Shown here: one piece after another, positions 22,231-34,341 of the stretch
Layout: each line of letters starts with the position of its first letter
How positions within the stretch are numbered: position 1 is the stretch's first letter
NCBI GenBank assembly: GCA_016584495.1
Contig: WAID01000013.1
Location: 496,001-560,000, forward strand
Reading direction: 5' to 3'
DNA from: Celoporthe dispersa
Lineage: Eukaryota; Ascomycota; Sordariomycetes; Diaporthales; Cryphonectriaceae
Length of the DNA: 64,000 nucleotides
Translations under genes and position numbers: made by a program
The notes under the pieces: generated by a model
Database searches by the model: none
What the model was told of the DNA's origin: nothing
Seen by the model: only the letters and a program-made list of their open reading frames with translations

Positions 22231-24047
22231 ATGACGACGACGACACGCAGATCTGGGACGATGAACGAGTCTGATACCGACAGTTCCGGCGTCTGGGCCA
22301 AAGACACGGTTTCCAGCAGCGAGGCTACATCTGTCAGCACAATATCACAAGGGACCATGAGTACCCCGGGCGAAGACGAGCGAGGAGACCTGAGGCGCCA
22401 GTCTCTTACCTCACAGTCCGGCCTGGAAGATGACGGAGGAGATGCGGAAGCGTTAGAAAGGACGAGGTCAACACACTCCATCGCTGAGACATTGCCGTGG
22501 TATCGGGAGCTGCTATTTGTGGCCGTGATATGTCTTGGCCAGCTGTTTACGCGTAAGTTTCTTTACAAGCTATCGTGCTCTTATTTTATCTTTTTATATA
22601 TATGCCCTCCCTTTTCCAAATGTGTTGTCGTTCCCGTGGCTGACTATTGGATCTTCCAGAGGCTGGTCTGGGCCAGATATTATCCATTATCCATATCGTC
22701 GGCGCTACCTGGGGACTAGCAGAGTCGCCCGATCTGTCGTGGCTCCTAGCAGGATACAGTCTAACGGTAGGGACGTTTATTCTCTTCTCCGGACGCCTGG
22801 GAGATACCTTTGGGTACAAGACCATCTTCCTCATCGGCATGGCCTGGTTCTCCTTCTGGAGTATGATCTGCGGCTTGGCTGTCTATTCCACCCACGTCCT
22901 GTTCGTCTTCAGCAGGGTGCTCCAGGGCATCGGCCCCGCTCTGGTCCTCCCCAACGGGCTGGCCCTCCTAGGAGCAACCTATGCCCCCGGAAAGAAGAAG
23001 TCTCTGGCCTTTGCTGCATTTGCCGCCACTGCCCCGGCCGGGTCCGTCATCGGGGGCACGTTCTCAGGCCTGTTCGCCCTCGCATGGTGGCCGTGGACAT
23101 TCTGGTGCTTTTCCTTGGTCCTCGCAGGGACGGTGGTCCTGGGCTACCTCGTCATCCCAGCGGTCCCTGCGTCGAAACGAGAGGGCCGCCCGCGCTCCCT
23201 CCGCGAACTCTACACGCACCTCGACATGCTCGGCGCGCTCTTCGGCGTCGTAGGCCTCGTGCTCTTCAACTTTGCATGGAACCAGGCGCCCATCGTGGGC
23301 TGGCAGGAGCCCTACGTCGGCGTGACCCTGGTCCTGGGCCTCATCATCATCGCCATCTACTTCCTCATCGAGGTTCGCTACGCCGCCCGGCCCCTCGTGC
23401 CATTTGACGCTCTCACCTCGGATGTAGCCTTCGTCCTGTCCGCCGTGGCCTGCGGCTGGGGCTGCTTCGGCGTCTGGGTCTGGTACACATGGCAGCTGCT
23501 CCTCGAGCTCCGCGGCGCATCACCCCTGCTGGGAAGCGCCCAGTTCGTCCCGGTCATCATCTCGGGAGCGCTCGCGGCTGCCGGCGTCGGCCTGCTCCTG
23601 CACAGGGTTGGCCCGCCGCGCGTCATGCTGGGTGCCCTGTTGGCGTTCACCGTCGGCACGATCCTCATGGCCACCTGTCCCGTCTCCCAGACCTACTGGG
23701 CGCAGACGTTTGTGAGCCTCATCATCACGCCCTGGGGCATGGACATGAGCTTCCCCGCCGCGACGCTGATGCTCTCCAACGCGGTGGCCCGCGAGCACCA
23801 GGGCATCGCTGCCTCGCTCGTGAGTACTGTCGTGAACTACAGCATTGCCTTTGGGCTGGGCATCGCGGGCACGGTGGAGTATCAGGTCAACGGTGGCGGG
23901 CAGACGCCGGAGGATCTGCTAAAAGGGTACCGGGCTGCGTATTATTTGGGTATCAGCATTGCGGGACTTGGTATAGGTGTTTGTATTCTGTTTCTTTTCA
24001 AGTCGAGAAGGGGTAAGGAACGGGAGGGCCAGGATGAGAAAAGATGA
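22231..24047 (+). CDS. MFS drug:H+ antiporter, DHA2 (ATR1-like, 14-helix)
   Basis: Exons 22231..22552 and 22660..24047 give about 569 residues. The 107-nt intron joins CLGQLFT to QAGLGQILSIIHIVGAT. The ATG at 22231 is the first after an upstream in-frame stop; 22261 is an alternative. The N-terminal 80 residues are polar and rich in Ser, Thr and Asp. The membrane part has the DHA2 features SWLLAGYSLTVGTFIL, SGRLGDTFGYK (motif A), FSRVLQGIGPALVLPN (motif B-like) and TAPAGSVIGGTFSG (motif C-like). A long series of hydrophobic helices follows and the protein ends in a basic tail. Relatives (ATR1, azole or aminotriazole resistance transporters) export small toxic compounds. It lies next to the cupin gene and about 8 kb from the isocyanide synthase, so an export role for a metabolite is possible but unproven. 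Confidence 0.88.
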
Positions 24048-24515
24048 ATAAATTGGGCTCTTTCTTCATTCCGGATGAAGAGAGAGAGAGAGAGAAAGGG
24101 CAGGGGGGTTCAGATGACTGCTCCTCATGGCAGACAATGTATCGTGAAGCACTGCTGTCCATATCGCCATCAGAAACGAGAGACGTAAAAGCATTTATTC
24201 ATTTACCTTTCAACTAGCAGACCAAAAGCTCCCAAGGCATGAGAGAAGACAATTAGCGACACAAGCAATTAAATCTCAAAATCTATTTGCAGAAATAGGT
24301 GATGACCACCCAGATACATATCAGACTCGTCTCATAATATCACGACTCGAATCAAATTTCTAATAAGAGATGCAGTAGCATTCAAACTTTTCTGCCTATG
24401 AAAATCTAAAACACACAATGCAATAGATGACGTGACCCAGTCCCGGTCTATTTTTCCCCCTTCTTCTTTCCTCTTCTGCTATGCATGATTTTCGACAATC
24501 CATCGAGAGCCCAGC
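24048..24515. other. convergent 3' region between DHA2 and cupin genes
   Basis: This is an AT-richer 468-nt region with a GA repeat at 24078-24095. It lies between the 3' ends of converging genes. No gene is seen. Confidence 0.6.
24078..24095. repeat. GA microsatellite
   Basis: An (AG)n run lies just after the DHA2 transporter stop codon, probably in its 3' UTR. Confidence 0.8.
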
Positions 24516-25386
24516 TTAAGGCAGCCAGGCATCAGCCAGCTCCTTGTGGCTGCCCGCGTTCTCAACAGGCACCTTGTTGGTCTCGGAGGACAGCACAACA
24601 GCCAGCAGGCGAACCCACTCGTTGGTGCGGTTGGAGAGCCTAGAACAGCCGTGAATTTAGCGAGGATTCAAGACAACCTCAGAACAACAAAGAAAAGGGG
24701 AAATAAAAAGGAAAACGCACGCGTGCACGATACCGCGCTGGAAAACGACGTCACCAGGGTGACACTCGGTGGCGATGGGGTCGCTGTAGCTGGCCTTGCC
24801 GTCCTTGATCTGGAAGGGCTTGGGCTCGGGGGTCAGGAGGCTGAGTCTGCCCGAGATGACGACCAGGTAGTCGGTCGAGGTGGTGCGGTGCTAGAGGTGA
24901 GGAGAGAATTGGGTCAGTCACAGAGTTCTCCTCCCTAGACGGGGAGGAAAGGAGACCATTGAGGATCCTAAAGACCACGTACCATGGTGCCCTCGGAGTT
25001 GGGAGCGACGTCGATGTAGTACATGTTCAAACCGCCGGGGAGGACGATGCCAACGCCCGGAACATCGTCGAGGGGAATCTCGCCGCTGCCGCAAGAGATA
25101 TTGTCAGAGATCAGACATATTTCGATTCAATCTGTTGAGGTGCAACCTGTGCATCTCGGCGTAGGGAGGAAACTCACTGGCCGTCGTTGCTGGCGGGGAT
25201 CTGCTTGTTGGTGGCCACACGGGCGCGGCGCAGAACACCGTCGAAGCCTGGGATGGGAGGGCAGTCCAGGGAGTCGACTCTGACCTCGACGCCGGGCTCG
25301 GCGTGCTCATCGTTGGCGTGGTGAGAGGGAAGGGGGAGGTTGGAGGCCGTGATACGGCGGGGAGCAGGCAGGTTGTAGGAAGCCAT
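24516..25386 (-). CDS. cupin-domain protein
   Basis: Four exons on the minus strand (25386..25178, 25085..24983, 24890..24721, 24639..24516) give 201 residues. All three introns (81-92 nt) carry good donors (GTGAGT, GTACGT, GTGCGT), and the lengths sum to a multiple of three. The protein has a single cupin barrel. The region MYYIDVAPNSEGTM-HRTTSTDYLVVISGRLSLL corresponds to cupin motif 1 with a histidine and a central Gly. CHPGDVVFQRGIVHALSNRTNEWVR corresponds to motif 2, with PGD and a histidine followed by N. The ligands fit a metal-binding cupin. Fungal relatives with this layout are often annotated as cupin-2 or oxalate-decarboxylase-like proteins of unknown substrate, some in secondary-metabolite clusters. 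No signal peptide is seen, so it is probably cytosolic. The gene is convergent with the DHA2 transporter. Confidence 0.85.
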
Positions 25387-26385
25387 TGTTGTGGTTGGTA
25401 GGTGATGGTGGTGGTGATGGGTCCTGTAGCAAAAGATAGTGTGGTGATTTCTTGGTTGAGCTTTGATCTGGAGATGAGACTGGTCTGGATGGGATATCAA
25501 GTGAGTGTTGTGTCAAGCTCGAGGAGACTTATATAGAAGAAGGGCCTAGCGGTGAGCGATGTTCTGAACTGCGATGAGATGACAAATGGAACCTTTTTGA
25601 TATACCAATTATTCAGCGGGGGTGGCTGAGACAAGGCCATCCCAATGAAAGGAAAAATATAGTTTCCCCTCCTCCTCCTGAGGGATTGCAATTATCAAAT
25701 TCCAAAGACGTAAGACGAAAAAGTGCGGACCGGTCCTTTTGCTCTGTGAGCAAAAAAGGGTCAGCTCAGCACATAATTATCGGTACGTATCGGTCAGCAT
25801 TTGGTTCTAGATCATCATCTCGAGGGCACCAATGCGGGCCGCAGTCTTACGATCTGCACGAGCGGATCTACTGGAAATAGGATGAAATGCTTGCTGCTGA
25901 GGATGACAACCTGCATTAAAAAGTTTATGGTATTTGAGTTGACGACCTGTAGGTAATACTCTGGCCTTCCTGCTAGTATGTTTTCGTCTCGTGGCGGTCC
26001 AGATTCGCCGACAGGTTACATGGTTTTGACAATTTGGAATTTAATATCCTTAAGTAAGCAGAAGTCAAGGCTACTCGAATTTGACGGCCTGAAATATATA
26101 CAAACCAAGTCTAGTGTATCTTTTATGTAAGAAAAATGTCTCAAGTGAAACAGGCTAATCCTGCACACCCCAATGTCCGATTATTTATTGGTAAAGAACA
26201 GTTGGCTGTCCTCCACTACTACTACTATGTACCAAGCAATCAATTTTATACCGGGTTTAGGTGAAAACCCCCCTCTAGTTCTAGCCTACACGCAGAAGAG
26301 AAAAGAGCAAAAAAAATTATAGTGACAATTTTGACAGACAGCCTGCTCCTCCCCCCAAACCTATCCTGAAAGCAGGCTTAGTCTC
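25387..26385. other. intergenic region, about 1 kb
   Basis: This is the cupin promoter followed by AT-richer sequence downstream of the lactonase-like gene. No gene is seen. Confidence 0.6.
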
Positions 26386-27839
26386 TTAGTTGCTGCTCGT
26401 ATAGAAAGTTGCCAGATCCGGACCAGCAAGGTCGAACTCAACCTTGGTGAAACCACCAATGCCGACCAGCCACAGCGTCTTCAGATCATCCCCAGTCCAC
26501 TGGATATTCTCGACGGGGTGAGAAGTCTGAATACGAGCAATCTGGTTCCCAAATTCTAGAGAGAGAGAAAGAGAGAAAGGAAATTCATGGTTAGCAAGAG
26601 GCGTGATGAATTAATAAGCAAACAAGACAGAGGTTTAAAAAAAATCCACCTACGATCTAGAATATCGACTCCAGGAGCCAGGCCACCAGCGATGACCAGG
26701 TATCCGTTGGCCGCAACCTTGAACCCGTCAGGGGCACCCTCGAGAGCCTGGAAGATGGCACGCTTGCCCGTGATGATGGGCTGGTTCAGGTCACCACCCT
26801 GGCGGGCAACATCCCAGGCAAAGACGTTGCGGGGGCCGGTGCTGTTGAACTGAATGTAGATGGGATAGTTGTAGAAGTCGCCCTCGCCCTCGGTGGGGAC
26901 AGGGCTGTAGCTCTCGAGCCCGGAGTCGGTCACGTACAGCGTCTTGCCGTCGGGAGAAAAGCCGATGCCGTTGGGATAGTCGAGGCTGGTGTCCATGATC
27001 TGGACCTGGCCCGTGGACGGCCTGTAGCGCCAGGTGGCGAGCTGCAGCTGCTTGGGCGCCTGCGAGACCGCGAGGACGTAGGCGTAGTCTGTGTCGGTGA
27101 ACCAGATGTCACCCACAGGGTCGATGGTGATGTCGTTGGGGCCTGCAAAGTTGAAGCCGTAGTAGTTGTTCAGGAGCCACTCGGACTTGAGCGTCTTGGG
27201 GTCGAAGCGTGCGATGCCAGCGTGCTGCTTCAGGCCGTTGGGCAGCGACTCGTTAAAGCCCTGCACGGCCAGGTACACCATGCCGTCGGCCGGGTTGTAG
27301 ACGCCGCCCGTGGGCTGGTAGATGGGCGGGTCCAGCTCGACAAACGAGACATTGGGCGGGTCGTAGTTGAGATCCAGCGACAGGATCCCCTGGAACCCAG
27401 GCGGGCCGTCCTGCGTCACGAAGAGCTTGTTCACCTCGGCGACGTAGACAGGGGCCTCATGGATCACGTTGAGCACGTCGATGATGCCGCGGTAGATCTT
27501 GGGCGCGCTGCCCAGGAGCTCGAGGCCGCGCTGCTTGTCGTAGATGACAAAGTCGGCGTCCTGCACCAGCGCCCAGGTTGGGTCGTCGGGAACCAGGGCT
27601 CCTGTGTAGGCGACCGCTGGGTCTGGGTCACGGGAGAAGGAGGGGGGCAGGTAGGAGCCGTAGCGGTTGACACAGGTGACATTTGCGGTCGTCGGGCCAC
27701 AGACCTCGGCCACAGGGGCTGTTGTGTTCACCGTGGTGATATTGTCGCGAGGGTGCATGGCCATGGCGTGCGTGGTGTGCAGCGAGGAGATGGCCGCGGC
27801 CGCCGCAAAGGCGTTACGGAATGAAGATGACAGAGGCAT
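26386..27839 (-). CDS. secreted SMP-30/gluconolactonase-like beta-propeller protein
   Basis: Exons are 27839..26654 and 26555..26386, giving about 451 residues. The 98-nt intron (GTAGGT donor, long CT-rich tract before TAG) joins VDILD-QFGNQIARIQ, which replaces a spurious in-frame tail. The N-terminus (FRNAFAAAAAISSLHTTHAMA) is a signal peptide. The body has the repeated strand pattern of SMP-30/gluconolaconase-like propellers: NKLFVTQDGPPG, GGVYNPADGMVYLAVQGF, AGPNDITIDPVGDIWFTDTDY, and DYPNGIGFSPDGKTLYVTDSG with the usual N-G-x-x-x-x-x-D-G-x-x-L-Y motif. PND and PNG loops carry likely metal ligands. Such proteins hydrolyse lactones or related esters, but many fungal members are uncharacterised. 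Several Asn-X-Ser/Thr sites support secretion. Its neighbours are the cupin gene and, 1.4 kb upstream, the 3' end of the monocarboxylate-type transporter. Confidence 0.87.
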
Positions 27840-28626
27840 GCTTGAGCGGCTTGCTGGACGGAAGAGGACAAGAAGAGGAAAATAGGAGTTGTTTGCCTGT
27901 GAACGAGTCTGTCTTGCCTTGTCCTCTCATCTTGCTAAGCCCTCGAGGACTGTCTATCCTTTAATATGTTTCTAGGTCGAATCTCTTCGTCAGGTTCATC
28001 AGGTCAACCTCCTACGCCACAGCCTTAAGGATCGATATTCAGGGTAGACAATCTGTCACGCCAGGATGACAACAGAATGTAGGCTGCCGCCCACCCGGGG
28101 GAAATTAGTCAAGGCGATGTTGGTGATGTTCTCGAGCGACGACAAGCTGACAGGTAGCGATACTTGTCGAACTTCTTCACACCCACAGCATACGATCGGG
28201 ATCCCCGTCGAGAGTATACTTACTGAACCCAAGTATCGATAGCCTAGCCATGGCGAACTGATCCTGCCTAGGTCGAAGCCAGAAGCCTAGAGGATAATAG
28301 TATTACGTCCAGGGTCATATTTGTCAGACATTTTGTGCATTGTGGCGTTTGATTGTGGTTACAGTGGCGGACGCAAGGAAGATGGATTACGTTGGTCATG
28401 TTCGATAATGCCTGGGGATCTGAGGAACTGGCAGTGGCCAGTCCGAGTGTCAGAACTAGACAGCACATGCTGTGCCGCTATTTCGGTTGGGCGAACCAAC
28501 CTATGTCAGCATGCAGACGAAGAGTTCTAGAAACGCAGGGTCCGAGAGAAGGCTTCCTTCATCCTTTTCTTCAGGGTCATCCTGCCTTCACCGCTGTGAG
28601 AAATCTGACTGGGGAAGGGTAAATTA

Positions 28627-28644
28627 CTATACGTACTATACGTA
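28627..28644. repeat. tandem 9-bp repeat (two copies)
   Basis: Two adjacent copies of ACTATACGT lie in non-coding DNA. The significance is unknown. Confidence 0.6.
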
Positions 28645-29016
28645 TTTACCTATACCCCTTCATATTTACCGGGGCGTATCTCAAAAACTAAATCCTTCCC
28701 GTGAATTTGTCACCACTGTTGAGGTAGGTAAGCACACAGGGTCAGGACGTAAGCAGGATAGATGGAATAGGAAACGAGCTCCGATCATTAGGTACTTCCT
28801 ATCGATATACACCACCAGGAAAGTGTTGAGGTAGCAGCCTTCCTTGTTGGGCAGCGGATTTGCATGACTGATGTAGTAGTGTCATCACCGCTGCTTGGTT
28901 CATTGCTACATCACCTCAGCGAACACTCAGGGCCTGAAAAATCTTGTATGCACAGGCGCAGTTAACACTCACGCTGAACACCTGCATACAAGATCTACAT
29001 GCCAAAGACGAAAACC

Positions 29017-29044
29017 AAAAAAAAAAAAAAAAAAAAAAAAAAAA
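29017..29044. repeat. A28 homopolymer
   Basis: This is an uninterrupted run of 28 A on the plus strand. It lies 3' of the MCT gene, which reads on the opposite strand. It could be a simple repeat or the trace of an old retroposed poly(A), but no element body is visible beside it. Confidence 0.7.
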
Positions 29045-29247
29045 TAGAGTGCAGAAAAGTTAGAAATGCAGCTAGCATTTAGTGGGAGATCTTCACTCCG
29101 ACTTTAAGTGCCACAAGGCTTAGTCTTGTCATGCAGGATACATTAGAGCGTGCGTGCGTACTTGCGGTGTAGATTGATAGAGAAGAATCATTTTCTTGGC
29201 AGTTTGTAGCAGATAATATGTATTGTCCAGGACTCCGAGAAAAATGC

Positions 29248-31024
29248 TCATCCTAAATAAGCAGACATGTACACATAAAAAAAAAAAGAAGAAGAAAAAC
29301 TAACATGACAAAAGAAACAGCAGAGGACGTGTATGTCTACACCCAGCTCTGGCCAGCCCGAGCAAGAGGGCGCTGACACAAGTTGTCCCGACTTCATAAC
29401 AACAGAGTTTCTACTTTTACAGTGGGCCAGATGGCCAAATGAGAGAATGAGCCCAGATGATACCAATTTCCATCCTTCCCTCCTTACATTCCCCCTGATC
29501 TGGAAAAGGCGCGAGACACAGAGCAGGACGAAGCCGATCATGACAGAGACGCCGCCATATAGCTGCATGTAAATGTAGTCGCCGCCACCTACACCGATCA
29601 GCACGCCGGCCAACGGCGGGCCCGTGAGACAAGCCAGGCTGGCCACGCTGAAGACGGTGCCGATGCGCTGGCCCGTCTTGCTAGGATCAGTAATGAGGCT
29701 GGCCGTGGTGGAAGGGAAGAGCGTCTGCACGGCGTTGGCGCAGATGCCATACAGCGCCACCCAGGCGTAGAAGCCCCCGGCGGTCCCGACGCGCATCCAC
29801 GAGAGCAGCATGATGCTGCACCCGACCACGAAGGGGAGCATCGTGTTGAAGGGGCCAAACCAGCGGTCCGCCACAAACGCTGGGATCACGCGGCCTGGTA
29901 TACCCACCGCGTTGAGCACGATGAGCAGGCGCAGCGAGTCTGAGTCGGAGATTCCAATCACGGTCCGTCCATATGTGGATGTCTGCAGTGGGTGTCGTTT
30001 ACATGATTAGCGGGTCTAAAGGTGAGAAAACAACCAAAACAAAAACCAAGAAGATGTGGGGATTTTCACTCACGTAGAAATAGGCAATGTAAAGACCCCA
30101 GAGTGTGAAGAAAATACCGATCGAAAAGGTCAGGTACACCGGTTCCTTGAAGGCTGCCAGGTCCAGCAGGGCCCTCTTGCTCTTCTTGAACTTCCGTGGA
30201 CGGCCCAGGGCGAGGATGAGGATCGTGTTGAACAGCATGATAAACCCGAAGATTCTAATCGTCCAGGGGTAGCCAATCTTGCCTGTAAGTTGCTGGGCCA
30301 TCTGCCGAATGCCAGACAAGTCAGCACAATATCTAGAAGAGGAAGAAGTTTCTTGAGCAGGAGGCAAAAAGAAGGTACTGTACCAATGGAAAAATAATGC
30401 CACCGATAGGAGCTCCACACGCAGCCAGGCTCAGGGCGAAGGCCCGGTTTTTGGTGAAGTATACAGAGACCAGAGCAACACAGGGCGTGAAGAGCAGGCC
30501 GTTCCCAATGCCCTGGACGACACCCTGGGCCAAGATGAGCTGCCAGTACTGGGTGACCGCCGAGGTGGTGAAGGCGCCGAGAATCTGGAACGAGCAGCCG
30601 ACCACAATGATGGAGCGAAAATGGCCCCTGTCCATGAGCGGTCCCGAGAGACTGCCCAGCATGAAGAGCAGAAACAGAGACATGGAGCCCACCCACGCAA
30701 CGTCCGAGTCGCTGGAGTGCAGCACCTCGACCCAGTGGGACTCAAACAGGCCAAAGGACGAGAAGTAGCCGAAGCCGTTCAGGACGAGCAGGAAACTGAC
30801 AAAGACCTGGGACCAGGCCGTAAACCCGCCGTTGAGCCGCACATCGTCGTCCCTATCATCGGCGGCGGCCTTGTCCTCCAGCAGCGTCACTGGTATCAAG
30901 GATCTGGGCCCGAATCTTTCCTCTGGGACAGATCTGGCAAGGAGTCTCCGATAGTGCTTGCGGAGAAGTTGAGATGGACCATGTTGACCATGGTCGTAGG
31001 GTCTTCTGGTACTTTGAGAGACAT
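29248..31024 (-). CDS. monocarboxylate-transporter-type MFS protein, frame broken once
   Basis: Exons are 31024..30384, 30301..30074 and 29982..29248, with introns of 82 and 91 nt. Features of fungal MCT (SLC16-like) proteins are present: NGGFTAWSQVFVSFLLVLNGFGYF in helix 1, ILAQGVVQGIGNGLLFTPC in helix 4, and AACGAPIGGIIFPL in helix 5. A central loop (RPRKFKKSKRALLDL) and six further helices follow, including GYICANAV-type sequence. The ATG at 31024 opens a 42-residue polar N-tail, but the frame breaks near GGGCCC (30906-30911). One base appears to be missing before LIPVTLLEDK. The last 45 residues after GWKL look atypical, so a 3' intron or an earlier stop is possible. The gene is divergent from the isocyanide synthase across 1.8 kb. 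Export or uptake of an acid metabolite is inference. Confidence 0.83.
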
Positions 31025-32829
31025 GGCTAAAGTTTCTAAGGCTCGTAGAGTGTCTTCGAAGGAGAGATTTCCTCTGCTGAATGTCGTCGACTCTCGTTGT
31101 CGACCAAGTAAGTGAGTGATAGTGAGGACCGAGGGATAAGAAACAGAGTCAAGGGAGTGAAAAGTGAAAATTGTGTAGAACCAAGAGAGAGCAAGACCAG
31201 CACACACGATTGTATCATCCAAGACGAAGATGGCACATGCAGTCAAGAGCTCTCCTGGGAATGAAGATGGTCTGGCCGGCCAAGAGACCTATTTCCAACA
31301 GTTGAATCCTGTAGGTCCAGGCTGCGACGCTCGTATGGTTTTTGGATCCTGAGACACGTCTTCTTCTGTTCGAGAAGAGTAATTTCTAAAGGGAGGGAGT
31401 GGCCAATTCGTATAACCAGGGAAGAGGGGAGAGAATGCGGAGTATCTACGCAGAATACATTTGTAATCAAATAGTACAGTAAGTAGGTAAAAAGCTGTCT
31501 CACTCTCCCAACTGGGTTGGGCTCTCTCGGTGCAGACACGGCCCTCAGCCTCACATGGGCCCCTCCGCCACGGCGCCACTCCTTCATGTTGCGCTGAGTT
31601 TTCCTTCCTTCCAACTTTTTTTTATTAATCAATATTATTGTTTTATTTTTATTTTTATTTTTTGGAATTCTGCTACGTAGTATTCTGGACTAATCAGAGG
31701 GTGCCCCCCATGAAACAGACGAGGACGCCGGCCCACGTGGCAGCCTGTCAGCCATCTAAGACTGCCAACTGCAGACGTTGGAGTCATGGATTATGTACAC
31801 CACCCCTGGCCCCCAGATATCAGTAAGTTGTGACCCAATTTAGGCACATTCGGCTTGAAGTCATACTGATATTGACGTCTGTCCCGACTGGGAAATGAAT
31901 TCAGTGATTTGAGTTATTCACAACATGGAGCCCAGTTACAAGGTATTACTCCTGGCACGTATTAATGATTCCTCCTGACAGAAGGAAAAAAAAAAAAAGG
32001 AAAAAAACAAAGCCAGTGTTAGCGGCCTCGCCGGCTTGACAGTTTTGAGCGGCCGCGGAGAGGTATTTGGCCGAATTAAAAGGCTGTAATTATAGCTCTG
32101 ACTTCTCCGAGAGGCGTTTGTCACTGGTGTGAATGTGGATTCCGATCCTGTGAAGACCCTCGCTTGATATCCTATCAGAAACAGGGTACTATTGCATGAA
32201 ACCCATCCTGGAGACTATCGAGACTCCCAATCGAGCGGCAACGTGACATGGAAAGATTGTCAACATGTCCTTGTTCTTGTTGTTGTTGTTATCCTTGACC
32301 AAGGGAGTATTCTCTAGTCAGGATCTTGGGGGCTGTGTACGCGAGTAAACGATGAAGCACATGCTCCTACGGGGCCTCCGGACTGGCGACAGCAACCATT
32401 CGGATGTAATTGCTTGCGTGCACATTAGGATCAGGCGGAACGAGGCGGCGGCGAGGGCATGGCAAGAGGGCTGACGTGGATTTTTGCTTCATGGTCTCGA
32501 AAACGCATCGTGGTTCATCCTATGTCAAATCTTGTTCGATCAAGTCAGAGGAGAGCCTTTACCTACATCCTGTAGGTGGTCGCCGCCGGCCTCGAATTGT
32601 ATAAGTAAGTAGGTTGAGGAAGCCGCTGACTGGAAAAAGAAAATGTCACTATTCGAGTCCTCAAGCTTCTTTCCCTAGAAACACATACACCTTTACATTC
32701 TTTACGAAGTCAAATCGGCTTGGAGTAATTACCATAGCTCTTTGCTGCGATATTGACACACACTCTCTCTTTTTAAAGAAGGAAACTTTATCAACCCCGA
32801 TTCTTGTGTCTCCATTCCACTTTCACACA
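31025..32829. other. divergent promoter region of MCT and isocyanide synthase genes
   Basis: This 1.8-kb gene-free region separates two genes transcribed away from each other, so it may co-regulate them. It contains AT-rich tracts (31618-31662, 31984-32006). No copper-response motif of the TTTGC[TG]C[AG] type was found on reading it. Confidence 0.5.
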
Positions 32830-34341
32830 ATGGAGTCCCGCGTCATAGCCATGGAGAGACAACTCCACCAAATCAGCCAGCAGCAGGCTGCCTTGACCTC
32901 GCTGCTCAGCAGATTTGCTCTCGCGGTCCCTCTCTTGCCCGCCAGGGCGAGAAGCTTCTTGGCGGATGGGACAGCAACGTCGTCCAATTCGAGGATACCC
33001 TGTCCAGCTTGAAGCTGGAACAAGACGAGAAGAAGCAGATCACCTCGGTCATCCGCGAGATCGAGATCACTTCTCCCGCGACCCCTCCTCTCTCAGACAT
33101 CAGCGCCATCGAGAGCCCTCGCCCAGAGACGCCCGTGCAGGATCTTGACCAGCTTGCCAGCGACATCCTGGACATCATCCAAGGCTACAGCCAGCACCTG
33201 CCCTCGGCAGAGAGCGATAGCGAGGCTGAGCACCCTCCGAAGTGGCTGGGCAAGGGCCTCTTCATGGACAAGGTCAAGGCCCAGCTCGAGAAGAACCAGG
33301 CCATCCGCCTGATCCTGCCTGCGTTCCCCTGGAAGAGCGTCAACAAGGTGGACAAGGTCACCGGCATCCTGCCTGACCTGGGCGAGGAGCTTGCCCTCTA
33401 CCGCCTCAACCAGATGTGTGAGGACATCAAGACTGTCTACCCCCTCGGTGGCCAAGTCCACATAGCCACGGACGGACTCGTCTTTGACGACGTGGTCGGC
33501 ATCCCCAACGAGGACACCTGGGCCTACGGAGAGGGCCTGCTGGCCATGGCCCGGGAGCATAACCTCGACAACATCCGGCTCATGCGCGTCATGGATATCT
33601 TCGGCTACACAGAGGGGAAAACGCTCGACGAGGAGTTGTACCTGTCTCTGGCCGACAGCTGCCGCGCGGAGATCCTGGCCAGCTACGGACGCACCGAGGA
33701 GGAGGTCCGCCAGATGATGAAGGACGATCCAGACACGCTCCTGACCTACCGTGGCTTCATCCACTTCCTCGAGGCCGACCTCAAGCACAGCCCCGTCACG
33801 GCGGCCACCAAGGCCATCAGCGGCCACCAGTACCGCAAGACCGTCAAGAAGGTGGCCATTCAGATGATGATCCGTGCCGAGTCCTTCACCAAGCTCCTGC
33901 AGGCCCGCTGCGCCGACTACGTGCGCCTGTCGATCCACCCGTCCACCGGCGCCGTCAAGCTCTCCGTGCCTCTGGTCGTGCAGGGCTCGGGCGCCTTCCC
34001 CCGCTCCCCCCTGGCACTCGAGCCTCGCCATGGCCGTCGACGGTTCCTACAGCACCGTGCCCGCGCGGGACGTGCGTGAGACGCACGACCTGATCCTGAA
34101 AGATGGCCGCGGCTACTACTTCCGAGAGAAGTCGGACGTGTGGGATCTGCGCAGTGCCGACAGCGACCAGGACGTGGTCGTCCTGCCGCGCTATCCCAAC
34201 CGCCTCGTCGTGAAGCCTGCGCGGGCCGATCTCTATGGCGTTCAGAAGCTCTCGGCTGGCCAGGCGGACAAGCTGGCGGCGCTGAGGGCGGCGCACACTG
34301 CGGGACCTGTCCAGGTGATGGGTTTTGCAAGCGAGGCTTGA
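32830..34341 (+). CDS. isocyanide synthase, DIT1/PvcA family, frame broken twice
   Basis: This is an intronless gene of about 503 residues. The core from about residue 110 matches the DIT1/PvcA (pyoverdine/dityrosine biosynthesis) family. Matching segments include AIRLILPAFPWKSVNKVDKV, DLGEELALYRLNQMCEDIK, YPLGGQVHIATDGLVFDDVVG, MRVMDIFGY and HFLEADLKHSP. The C-terminus has the PWHSSLAMAVDGS and KSDVWDL region. PvcA-type members convert an amino acid amine into an isocyanide using ribulose-5-phosphate. Yeast Dit1 makes N-formyl-tyrosine. The N-terminal 110 residues are an extension: a helical Gln-rich start (MERQLHQISQQQAALTSLLS), then an acidic Pro-rich linker. Two frame breaks occur: one base seems missing at about 32925-32940, and one extra C lies in the C6 run 34006-34011. 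They cancel in total length. Divergent from an MFS transporter; a laccase follows 2 kb downstream. The product is unknown. Confidence 0.86.

Larger units (their letters stand above)
27840..29247. other. intergenic region, 1.4 kb
   Basis: This is the promoter of the lactonase-like gene on the left and the 3' flank of the MCT gene on the right. It contains a direct repeat of ACTATACGT at 28627-28644 and an A28 tract at 29017-29044. Small plus-strand frames around 28321-28834 have no recognisable features. Confidence 0.55.

Noticed and set aside
29017..29044. retroposon tail (A28)
   Set aside because: No element body, reverse transcriptase fragment or target-site duplication is visible next to the A-run.
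33093..34031. 312-codon open frame on the minus strand
   Set aside because: It is antisense to the well-supported isocyanide synthase. Long antisense frames are expected opposite GC-rich third positions.
9819..34341. DIT1-DIT2-like pairing of the P450 with the isocyanide synthase
   Set aside because: Yeast DIT1 and DIT2 are adjacent, but here the P450 lies more than 20 kb away with several unrelated genes between, and it looks like a CYP52-type rather than a CYP56-type enzyme.
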